DNA of 7,945 bases, taken from NCBI GenBank assembly GCA_035526665.1, contig DATLBY010000451.1:1-7945 (forward strand), read 5' to 3'. The translations under genes were made by a program, and so were the position numbers. Each line of letters opens with the position of its first letter. Positions within the stretch are counted from its first letter, which is position 1. This document shows, one piece after another, positions 1 to 7,500 of the stretch. The notes under the pieces are model-generated. The model searched no databases. It was not told the DNA's origin and was given only the letters and a program-made list of their open reading frames with translations. The stretch is from DATLBY01 sp035526665 (GTDB taxonomy: Bacteria > Acidobacteriota > Terriglobia > Bryobacterales > Bryobacteraceae).

Positions 1-605
1 TAGACAAAGCCACCGGCGACATTGAGGCTGGAGACATTGGTACCGGCTGGGACAAACTTCCGCGCAGGCGCCATGTCGGCCCCATCGGAAGGGCGTATCG
101 AATGGAGAGTTCCATCGCTCGATACGACGTAAAGGGGCCGCAGCGGCGTAAAGCCTTCGTCCTGATCGGCGGGGCGCGGGGGACCGCCCGCGGGGGAGAT
201 GGCCGGCGCAGTGGTAAGTCCGGCGCCGCAACCCGATTTCGAGTTATCCGGCGGACTTACGACGATCTTTAGCGACCGCTGCCAAAACAGCGTACCGAGA
301 TCGGCGTCCACCGCATAAACCATATTTGAAGCTCCGGCGACGAACACCAGTTCTTTAATGCCGCGATGCGTCACCAGCGGACCCAGCATTACCGGCGCCG
401 TAAGTACGTTCGAGATTCCTGCCGGTCCCTCCAGCTTGCGCTTCCAAAGGAGCTTCATCTGGCTGGCGCTGGCGGCGCTGAGGCCTCTCTCGCGCTGTTG
501 CCAGCCGCTTCTTTGGGGATCTCCCCTGTCATTCAACCAATCGGCCGCCGGCGCGGGGATATATCCGAGTCCAAAAAGAGCGAGGTAGGCAGGAAGGCTT
601 CTCAT
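1..605 (-). CDS. Exported PQQ-type beta-propeller repeat protein, N-terminal part (3' end beyond window)
   Basis: This open frame of 201 codons runs off the left edge without a stop. It begins with a likely signal peptide (MRSLPAYLALFGLGYIPAPAA; cleavage near residues 20-21), so the product is probably periplasmic or exported. Residues 28-40 read GDPQRSGWQQRER, followed by KLLWKRKLEG (51-60). This is the usual opening of PQQ-binding-like propeller proteins. Blade-like repeats follow: a VYAVDADLGTLFWQRSL segment (96-112) and LYVVSSDGTLHSIRPSDG (158-175). A single cysteine sits in SGCGAGL (124-130). The ATG at 605 is supported by an in-frame TAA at 615-617 just upstream, leaving only a TTG at 611 as an alternative. 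No clear Shine-Dalgarno is visible. Such folds occur in quinoprotein dehydrogenases and in BamB-like scaffolds. The catalytic or cofactor residues lie outside the visible part, so no enzymatic role is assigned. Confidence 0.8.
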   Translation of the reverse strand, partial: MRSLPAYLALFGLGYIPAPAADWLNDRGDPQRSGWQQRERGLSAASASQMKLLWKRKLEGPAGISNVLTAPVMLGPLVTHRGIKELVFVAGASNMVYAVDADLGTLFWQRSLKIVVSPPDNSKSGCGAGLTTAPAISPAGGPPRPADQDEGFTPLRPLYVVSSDGTLHSIRPSDGADMAPARKFVPAGTNVSSLNVAGGFV

Positions 606-675
606 AGGCAAAAATTAGAGTGCGTCTCGACCATGCTAACTCCATTGGACTGGCGGATTAGCTCGCACCGCCGCG
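606..675. other. Short intergenic gap between permease 2 and the PQQ-type gene
   Basis: This 70-bp gap lies between two genes that read in the same (minus) direction. I see no GC-rich hairpin followed by a T-tract on the minus strand. The best inverted repeat is weak: an outer CTAA/TTAG pair near 630-655 with an inner CCA/TGG. There is no convincing -35/-10 pair either. Read-through from the upstream permease genes into the PQQ-type gene is therefore possible but not shown. Confidence 0.5.
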
Positions 676-1932
676 CTATTCGTACCGGAGGGACTCGGAT
701 GGGTCGAGGCGGGACGCTTTCACGGCAGGCAGCAGGCCGCTGAGGACTCCCGTAAGCAGCAGGACGCCGCAGGAGATGCCGACCGTGACCAGATCAATTT
801 TCAGCCGGAGGTCGCCGCGTCCGGAATCATCGTCAAAAATCGATCCAAGCATCGGGAGCGTACCAACCGAAAACGCCAGCAGATAGGCGAGAGCGATGCC
901 GATTATGCCTCCGGCCAGGGTGAGCGCCAATGCTTCACACAGGAATTGCGCGCGGATATGCCTGCGCCGCGCTCCCAGCGCCATGCGAAGTCCGATCTCC
1001 CGGATCCGTTCATTGACGGACACCAGCATGATATTCATCACCCCCACGCCGCCGATTCCCAGGGTGAGAACTCCGATGAACAGTAAAAGCGCCTGCAGGC
1101 CGATCGTGATTCCGTCGATCACCGGCCGGAATTCCTGGCGGCCGAACATCTGGATGGCGCGCCTGTCGGCCGCCTGAAATCTCTGCCGTTTGCCGATGGC
1201 GGCCCGCACCTGGCGCATCGAATCTGCCTCGAACTGCGGCATTACCGGCGAGAATACCAGCACACTACCGTAGCGGTTATCCCAGAGGTCGCCCGCGGAG
1301 GCATAGGGAATGAACGCCGAGCGGTCGTCACTGGTGAAGTAGTTGCTCAATTGCAGCTTCGTATCCATGGTGCCGATCACCGTAAAGCGGACGCCGCTAA
1401 TGTTGACGGTTTCGCCCACGGCCGGACGCCCGCTGAAGAGTTGCTGGCGCAGCTTGCCGCCAAGAAAGATGACGCGCCGGCGCTCCTGATTGTCCTCGGC
1501 ACTGATCCAACGGCCGTCGCTCGGCACTTCGTTGCGAATCTCGCCGTACTCCGGACACACGCCGCGGATCGTGCCATTCACCACTCGCTCGTTGAAGGCA
1601 AGCGGCAGGCGGCGAACCGTTTCAAGGCAGGCATGCTTCACCAGCGGCGCCTCCTGCCGGATCACCTCCACATCCGCCTTTTCAAAGCGCACCGGACGCC
1701 CGGCGCGCTCTCCGCCCGCCTGCATACTGGTCTGGCCCGGCCAGCAGACCACGGCGCTCTTTCCGAATGCTTCAAAGCCGGTAACCAGCACCAGCCGGAA
1801 CCCTGCGCCATAAGCAATCAGGAGCGTCACGGCTACGATTCCCCAAACGATGCCGAGCATGGTGAGAAAGCTGCGAGAAGGGTTGCGTTTCAACGCCGCC
1901 CAAGCCTGCAGCAGGATCTCCTGGAACCTCAT
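676..1932 (-). CDS. MacB/FtsX-type ABC transporter permease (second of a tandem pair)
   Basis: This 418-residue inner-membrane permease has the MacB layout. A first membrane segment (about 22-43, SFLTMLGIVWGIVAVTLLIA) is followed by a large periplasmic MacB_PCD-like domain (about 45-270). A C-terminal FtsX domain has three membrane segments (about 277-305, 330-357, 380-403). The cytoplasmic loop ERIREIGLRMALGARR (308-323) and the ending LDPSESLRYE are family hallmarks. There is no Walker A, signature or Walker B motif, so it needs a separate ATPase. The ATG overlaps the stop of the preceding permease gene (ATGA, 1929-1932) and has GAGG seven bases upstream, which fits translational coupling. 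It differs from its neighbour in a longer acidic stretch (IFDDDSGRGD, 365-374) before the last membrane segment. Family members export macrolides, lipoproteins, peptides or other envelope substrates. The substrate here is unknown. Confidence 0.9.
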   Translation of the reverse strand: MRFQEILLQAWAALKRNPSRSFLTMLGIVWGIVAVTLLIAYGAGFRLVLVTGFEAFGKSAVVCWPGQTSMQAGGERAGRPVRFEKADVEVIRQEAPLVKHACLETVRRLPLAFNERVVNGTIRGVCPEYGEIRNEVPSDGRWISAEDNQERRRVIFLGGKLRQQLFSGRPAVGETVNISGVRFTVIGTMDTKLQLSNYFTSDDRSAFIPYASAGDLWDNRYGSVLVFSPVMPQFEADSMRQVRAAIGKRQRFQAADRRAIQMFGRQEFRPVIDGITIGLQALLLFIGVLTLGIGGVGVMNIMLVSVNERIREIGLRMALGARRRHIRAQFLCEALALTLAGGIIGIALAYLLAFSVGTLPMLGSIFDDDSGRGDLRLKIDLVTVGISCGVLLLTGVLSGLLPAVKASRLDPSESLRYE

Positions 1933-3188
1933 CCGCCAGCCTCATACCGGAGCGCTTCAATGGGATCAATGGCTGCCGCGCGGCTGGCCGGATACATCGC
2001 GGAGCCCAGCGCCACTAGGCCGAGAAGCGCGAAGGAGAGCAGAGAAGTGCCGATTGTCGGTGTCAATCCGTTAAAGAATGGCGGCATGGGAAGGAGATTA
2101 ACGAGCGCGCATATTCCGAACGCAATCCCCAATCCAATTGCGCCGCTGATGCCGACGACAATCATGGTTTCCGCAAAAAACTGTACCAGGATCGACCTGC
2201 CGCTGGCGCCCACCGCCTTGCGCACTCCGATCTCGCGCGTACGCTCCCGGACCGCCACCAGCATGACGTTCATGACACCGATCCCTCCCAGAAATAACGT
2301 AGTGACACCGACCGCGCCGAGAAAGTACTTCATGCCGTCCGTCATCTTTTGAAAGCGCGCCGTCTGCTCGATGGTGTCGTTCATGGGCAGCGCCTCTTTG
2401 TCGGCGGGATCAAACCCGTGGAGCCGGCCCAAAGCGCGTGAGAGCTGCCACTTGCAGGCATCGTGATCCTCGATCGAGCGGGGGGCGACCAGCAACTGAT
2501 CGATCGTGTGCGGCGGCGACGGAGTGGCGTGCGGAAAATCACGGATCATCGCGGCGAAGGGAACAAAGATCTTGTTGACATCGCGCCCGTCATAGCTGGA
2601 GTCCTGCTCTTTGAATTGCATGACGCCGACCACGGTGTAAGGGAAATCGCCGATCTGAATCACATCGCCGACGGCCTGATGCGATCCGAATAGCTGCTTC
2701 CGTGCGTCGCTGCCGAGGAATGCCACGCGCCGCCCTTCGGCCTGATCCGCCCAGTTGTAGAAACGTCCCTCAGCGACCGAGATGCTCCGGATATACGAGA
2801 AGGGTGGCAGCGAAGCTGTAACCAGCAGCGATGCACTGTTATGCGTGCTGCGAATGGGTGTATTTCCCTGCCCCATCTCCGGCAGCACGTACTCACAGGC
2901 GGTGGCTTCCGGCGCTATGGCCTCATGGTCGGTATCCCGGAACCGAATGCGGCGTCCGGCGCGCTCGCCTCCCACCTGCATGCTGGTGCGGCCGGCAAAC
3001 ACGATCAGGATGTCCTTGCCGAGGTTGTCGGTCTGCTTCTTCTGTCCGGCGCGCAGCCCCTCCCCGGCAGCGACCATCAACGTAATGGAAACAATGCCCC
3101 AGGCAATGCCGAACATCGTGAGGCCGGTCCGGAGCTTATGAGCCCAGATCGTTCTCATCGTATCTACCAGCAGGTCTCTAAAAGTCAC
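1929..3188 (-). CDS. MacB/FtsX-type ABC transporter permease (first of a tandem pair)
   Basis: This 419-residue permease has one N-terminal membrane segment (about 22-44), a periplasmic MacB_PCD-like domain (about 45-280) and a C-terminal FtsX domain with three membrane segments (about 288-312, 336-364, 380-402). The conserved coupling loop RERTREIGVRKAVGASG lies at 314-330 and the ending DPIEALRYE at 408-416. No nucleotide-binding domain is present; the E. coli MacB protein carries one at its N-terminus. The start is taken as GTG at 3188. It lies 11 bases after the adaptor stop codon, has AGAGAA six bases upstream, and gives the usual length of about 20 residues before the first membrane helix. 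The next in-frame ATG (residue 11, near 3158) would shorten that cytoplasmic lead. It sits in an operon between the adaptor and the second permease. It probably forms a homodimer, or a heterodimer with that neighbour, in the inner membrane. Confidence 0.9.
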   Translation of the reverse strand: MTFRDLLVDTMRTIWAHKLRTGLTMFGIAWGIVSITLMVAAGEGLRAGQKKQTDNLGKDILIVFAGRTSMQVGGERAGRRIRFRDTDHEAIAPEATACEYVLPEMGQGNTPIRSTHNSASLLVTASLPPFSYIRSISVAEGRFYNWADQAEGRRVAFLGSDARKQLFGSHQAVGDVIQIGDFPYTVVGVMQFKEQDSSYDGRDVNKIFVPFAAMIRDFPHATPSPPHTIDQLLVAPRSIEDHDACKWQLSRALGRLHGFDPADKEALPMNDTIEQTARFQKMTDGMKYFLGAVGVTTLFLGGIGVMNVMLVAVRERTREIGVRKAVGASGRSILVQFFAETMIVVGISGAIGLGIAFGICALVNLLPMPPFFNGLTPTIGTSLLSFALLGLVALGSAMYPASRAAAIDPIEALRYEAGG

Positions 3189-3199
3189 GGATAGTTCTC

Positions 3200-4405
3200 T
3201 TACTGCAGGATGACTTTCTGGCCTTCGGGCAGGCCGGCCACCAACTCGGTTTTCACGCCATTGGAGATCCCCAGTTCCACGGGCGCCTTCTTTCGTCCTT
3301 TTTCGGCGATCGGATCGGGCACCTCCACCGAAGCTTTTCGCTCCCGGTTGTAAATCACGGCGTTCTCCGGCACCAGTAGCACATTCTTTTTCTCCTGCAG
3401 GAGAATCTCGGCATTTGCGCTCATATTGGCTTTCAGCTGGCCGCCGGGGTTGCGAATGGAGACGCGGACCTCAAACGTAGTAACGTTCTCCTTCTCAAGA
3501 CCTAGCGGAGAAATCTTGGTGACCTCACCCTCAAATCTCTTTTCCTTGAAGGACTCGACCACGATTCGAGCTTTCTGGCCAAGATAGACTTTGCCGATGT
3601 CGGCCTGGTCGACCTTTCCGAGCACGTAAACATCGCGGACGTCGCCCAGGGTCATCACGAGTGTGGCCTGCGAACCCATCACCAGGATGGAGCTGACGGC
3701 GTCACCCACCTCCACATTGCGGGACAAAACAAGTCCATCCATCGGACTCACGATGGTTGAGTTGCGAAGATCCTCCTGGGAACGCTCGAGAGCGGCGCGC
3801 GCCTGGGAAACCTGCGCCTTGGCGCGGGCGACGTCGGCGCGTGCGACGGCCACTCCACGGCTGGCGGAAGACTGCTTGTGCAGAGCGAGCTGATAGGTCC
3901 GGTCGGCGTCTTCCAGCATGTTGCTGGCGATCAGACCTTGCAGGTGAAGCTTTTTCGCGCGCTCGGCGGCACTTTTCAGGAAGGGAACGTCCGGACCTTC
4001 GGCTTCCACTTTGTTGCGCTCAAGTCCCGCGAGGGCGGACTGCTCGGCCGCTTCGGCCGCCTGAAGACTGGCGTTGGCCTCCCGCAGGCGAGCTTGCAGG
4101 TCCTCCTTGTCCAGTTCCACCAGAACGGCGCCTTGTCGAACATGCTCCCCATAGTCAACCAACACTTTTTTGACGATGCCACTCGCTTTCGACTTCACTT
4201 CGACCTTGGTCCGGGGCTGAACTCTTCCGGTAGCAACCACTGAGCGAGCGATGTCGCCTCGCTCAATTGCGGCCAGCTTCGACGAATCGATCTGTGTATT
4301 TGGCTTTAAGGCGGCCCGGACCGCGAAGCCCGCCCCCGCAAGCAGCGCCAGCAGGATGCCGGACAACACGACCCATTTGCGCTTGTGTTTACCATTCTTC
4401 GCCAT
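3200..4405 (-). CDS. MacA/HlyD-family periplasmic adaptor subunit of an ABC efflux system
   Basis: This is a 401-residue membrane-fusion protein that should link the inner-membrane permeases to an outer-membrane channel. A basic N-terminus (KNGKHKRK) precedes one membrane anchor (about 11-32), and there is no lipobox cysteine. A split biotinyl-lipoyl-like domain follows: VEVKSKASGIVKKVLVDYGE (68-87) and, after the hairpin, IVSPMDGLVLSRNVEVGD (218-235). The alpha-helical hairpin spans about 101-212 and is rich in Ala, Glu, Gln and Arg. A beta-barrel domain (about 240-300) and a membrane-proximal domain (to 401) complete the family order. I chose the ATG at 4405 because the anchor then starts within ten residues. 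A TTG at 4432 would add nine residues (MAATSVFLV), and neither start has a strong ribosome-binding site. It is the first gene of the leftward operon, 11 bp before permease 1. Confidence 0.88.
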   Translation of the reverse strand: MAKNGKHKRKWVVLSGILLALLAGAGFAVRAALKPNTQIDSSKLAAIERGDIARSVVATGRVQPRTKVEVKSKASGIVKKVLVDYGEHVRQGAVLVELDKEDLQARLREANASLQAAEAAEQSALAGLERNKVEAEGPDVPFLKSAAERAKKLHLQGLIASNMLEDADRTYQLALHKQSSASRGVAVARADVARAKAQVSQARAALERSQEDLRNSTIVSPMDGLVLSRNVEVGDAVSSILVMGSQATLVMTLGDVRDVYVLGKVDQADIGKVYLGQKARIVVESFKEKRFEGEVTKISPLGLEKENVTTFEVRVSIRNPGGQLKANMSANAEILLQEKKNVLLVPENAVIYNRERKASVEVPDPIAEKGRKKAPVELGISNGVKTELVAGLPEGQKVILQ

Positions 4406-4479
4406 AACCAGGAATACGGAGGTTGCGGCCAAAAGTTCCGCCGGATCCCAAGCGACCTGTAAACTAGGAGACCGCCGGT

Positions 4480-4508
4480 ACTATTCTGGTTCCTAATTTC
4501 CGCGTCAG
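4480..4508 (-). promoter_or_regulatory. Candidate sigma-70-like promoter for the efflux operon
   Basis: On the minus strand CTGACG (4503-4508) and AATAGT (4480-4485) are separated by exactly 17 bases. Each matches the -35 and -10 consensus at four of six positions. A start site near 4473 would leave a leader of about 68 bases to the ATG at 4405. The match is modest and such pairs arise by chance, so this is only a candidate. Confidence 0.28.
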
Positions 4509-4575
4509 GGTACGAGACACGGGAAACCCAGAGAGGGCGGCGCGATCCGGGGATTGTGATACAGTCCCGCTACTA

Positions 4576-4580
4576 GGGGG
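4576..4580 (+). promoter_or_regulatory. Ribosome-binding site of the TonB-dependent receptor gene
   Basis: A GGGGG run within taGGGGGatag lies four bases before the ATG at 4585. It is purine-rich but not a canonical AGGAGG. Together with the in-frame TAG at 4582-4584 directly before the ATG, it fixes the start of the receptor gene. Confidence 0.5.
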
Positions 4581-4584
4581 ATAG

Positions 4585-7500
4585 ATGATCCGTTTGTTGT
4601 TGTTTGGCCTGGCACTGGTGGCGAGCGCCTACGCGCAAGACACGAGAGGACAGATCTTAGGTACGGTTACCGATAGCGCCGGCGCTGTGGTGCCGGGCGC
4701 GGCAGTCCGCGTAGTGAACGTGAACTCCGGCGTCGAGAGTAGCGCCGTAACCAATGAGAACGGCGAATACCTGGTGCCGTTTCTCCTGCCGGGAACCTAT
4801 ACAGTGCGTGTCGAGCACACCGGATTCAAGCGGATGGAACAACGCAACGTGGAAATTCGCGTGAGCGAACGCATTCCGGTAAACGCGCGCTTGGAACTGG
4901 GGCAGGTTAGTGAGATTGTCAACGTCAGCGCCAACGCCACACTGCTGGAAACCTCCAGCGCGTCCATGGGACAGGTCATCGATTCCCGCCGGATCGCCGA
5001 GCTTCCGCTGAAAGACGGGAATCCGATCATGCTCGCGCAACTCGCTCCGGGGGTGACAAATCTTTCCACCGGCGGCTGGTCACGTCCGTTCGACGTGGGC
5101 TCCCCATCGGCCATTTCCACGGATGGAACACGGACCGGGAACACCGAGTTCACGATGGACGGCGCGCCCAACAATCAAAGGGCGGCCGTGGCCTACATCC
5201 CACCGGCCGATGTGGTGCAGGAGTTTCGAATCTCAACCGCGAATTTCGACGCCGCCCAGGGCTTCGGGACGGGCGCCAGTATCAACGTGAGCGTTAAATC
5301 GGGCACCAACCAACTGCACGGTACCGCTTATCATTTTCTGCAGAACCCGGTACTGAACGCCAACCGTTTCTTCAGTAATCGAGCCGGGCAGGAAAAACCA
5401 ATCATCAAACTGAATCGCTGGGGCACGAGCGGCACCGGACCCGTGGTTCTGCCCAAACTGTACGATGGCCGCAACAAAACCTTCTGGACATATGTCTACG
5501 AAGGTATCTACAGCGCGGATCCCAGGGGAACAGTGACGACCGCGGTGCCGACAGCAACGCAGCGCCAGGGTGACTTCTCCGCGCTGCTGGAGCTCGGCCC
5601 TCAGTATCAGATATACGATCCTGCGACCATCGCACCCGCCGGGAACGGACGTTACAGCCGCCAGCCTTTCCCCGGCAACATTATCCCGGCGAGCCGGATT
5701 GATCCCGTGGCCAGGAAGATCGCGGAGTTCTGGTCTCCCGCCAACCTGCCCGGCACGCGTGACGGCAACAACAATTGGACCACCCCAGGGCCGGAATGGG
5801 ACAAGTTCCACAGCCATCTGTTCCGCGTAGACCAGACGTTTTCCGAGAAACACCGCATCTTCGTCCGCGGCGATCGCAACGACAGGCAACAGCAATACGA
5901 CGTGCGATTTAACCAGGCCGTGGGCGCAAACTTCGAACGGCGCAATCGTGGCGGAGTCATCGACGACGTCTATGTGGTGAACTCCTCGATGGTGTTGAAC
6001 TCCCGTTACGGTTACAACCGTTTCATCGAGGGCAACACACCGGTCAACCAGGATTTCGACCTGGCGGCGCTTGGCTTCAGCACCGGATTTGTGAATTCCA
6101 TCCGCGGCGCGGCGGCTGACGGGTTGAAATTCCCCAATATCCGGGTCACCGGCTACGGCGAACTGGGGAATCATTCGAAGAGCCTCCGAACCAACGACAC
6201 GCACGAAGCCTCATTCAACGTGACCCATCTTGTGCGGGCACACAGTTTGCGATACGGGTACACATTCCGCGTCTGGCGGGAGAATAACTTTTCGCTGGGT
6301 CAATCCTCCGGGCGCATCGACTTCGGTTCCGACTGGACGCGCGGTCCGCTCGACAACTCACCCGTCGCGCCGCTCGGTCAAGGCCTAGCCAGTTTTCTGC
6401 TCGGCCTTCCCACAGCAGGACAGATCGACCGCAACGATTCGTACGCCATGCAGAACATGGCTCACGGACTGTTTTGGCAGGATGACTGGCGTATCAGCCG
6501 CCGGCTGACGCTCTCCCTCGGACTGCGCTACGAACTGGAGACGGCGCCTACGGAACGCTATAACCGATCGGTCATGGGATTCGACGCCACCACGCCCAAT
6601 CCCATCCAACAAGCCGTCCGCGCCAACTATGCCTTGAATCCCATACCGCAGATCGCGCCGGCGAACTTTAACGTATTGGGAGGTCTGACGTTCGCAGGCA
6701 CTCCGCGTGAGCTCTGGAACAGCGACAAAAATAACTTCATGCCCCGGTTTGGATTCTCATATCAATTCCGGGAAAACACGGTGGTCCGCGGCGGCTACGG
6801 AGTCTACAATGAGCTGATAGGTACCTCGCGGCAGCAGGTGATTCAATCCGGCTTCAGTTCGGCAACGGCACTGGTTCCATCCACCGATAACGGACAGAGC
6901 TTCATCGGCCGTCTTGCCAATCCTTTCCCGCAGGGCATCGACCGGGGAAGCGGCGCGGCTGGAGGCCTGAGCACGTTTGCCGGCCAGAATATTTCTTTCT
7001 TCAACCCGCGGCTCTTCAATCCGTATGTACAGCGCTGGCAGCTCAGTGTGCAACGGCAACTTGCTTCGGATCTGGTCCTCGAGGTTGGCTACGTCGGAAA
7101 CCGCGGCTCAAATATACGGACTACACGGCAGCTGAATCCGGTCCCGGCGCAATATTTCAGCACCTCGCCCGAGCGTGATCAGGCCGCCATCGACTTCCAA
7201 AGCGCCAATGTCGCCAATCCGTTTTATCCGTTGCTCCCGCGCACCAATCTTTCCAGCACTACGGTGGCGCGGACGCAATTGCTTCGACCGTTTCCGCAGT
7301 TTACTTCCGTCACGATGCAGGATAACAATGGATACTCCTGGTACCACTCGATGCAGTCCCGGGTGGAGAAACGCTTCTCGCACGATTACACCGTGAATGT
7401 CTCCTGGACCTGGTCCAAGTTCATGGAGGCGACGGGTTATTTGAATGACTTCGATCCCCTACCGGAGCGCGTTATTTCCGATCAGGACCGCACCCACCGC

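Larger units (their letters stand above)
4406..4584. promoter_or_regulatory. Divergent promoter region between the efflux operon and the TonB-dependent receptor gene
   Basis: This is the only sizeable non-coding stretch in the window. It separates two divergent transcription units, so promoters for both directions should lie here. That role is inferred from layout. I see no strong palindromic operator. Only short, probably chance repeats are present, such as actagg at 4463-4468 and 4572-4577, and ccggatc at 4441-4447 against gatccgg at 4543-4549. Confidence 0.55.

Noticed and set aside
626..660. Possible terminator hairpin after permease 2
   Set aside because: The inverted repeat pairs only four outer and three inner bases with mismatches between, and no T-run follows on the minus strand.
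358..743. Two overlapping plus-strand frames near the left edge (76 and 125 codons)
   Set aside because: They are antisense to the PQQ-type gene and the end of permease 2, and their products show no domain or signal sequence that would support them.
1351..2352. 333-codon plus-strand open frame across both permease genes
   Set aside because: It is antisense to two well-supported permease genes, spans their junction and has a low-complexity, Arg/Ala/Pro-rich product with no recognisable domain. This is a typical shadow frame in high-GC coding DNA.
4551..4565. Possible extended -10 (TGTGATAC) for the receptor gene
   Set aside because: There is no -35-like hexamer at 16-18 bases upstream, the match to TATAAT is poor, and the resulting leader would be very short.
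4441..4577. Short repeats (actagg direct pair, ccggatc/gatccgg inverted pair) in the divergent region
   Set aside because: They are six to seven bases long and about 100 bp apart, which is expected by chance. They do not flank a promoter-like element symmetrically.
5233..6204. 323-codon minus-strand open frame inside the TonB-dependent receptor gene
   Set aside because: It lies wholly opposite plug and barrel codons with strong family motifs. Its product resembles no family I recognise, so it is explained as a high-GC antisense shadow.
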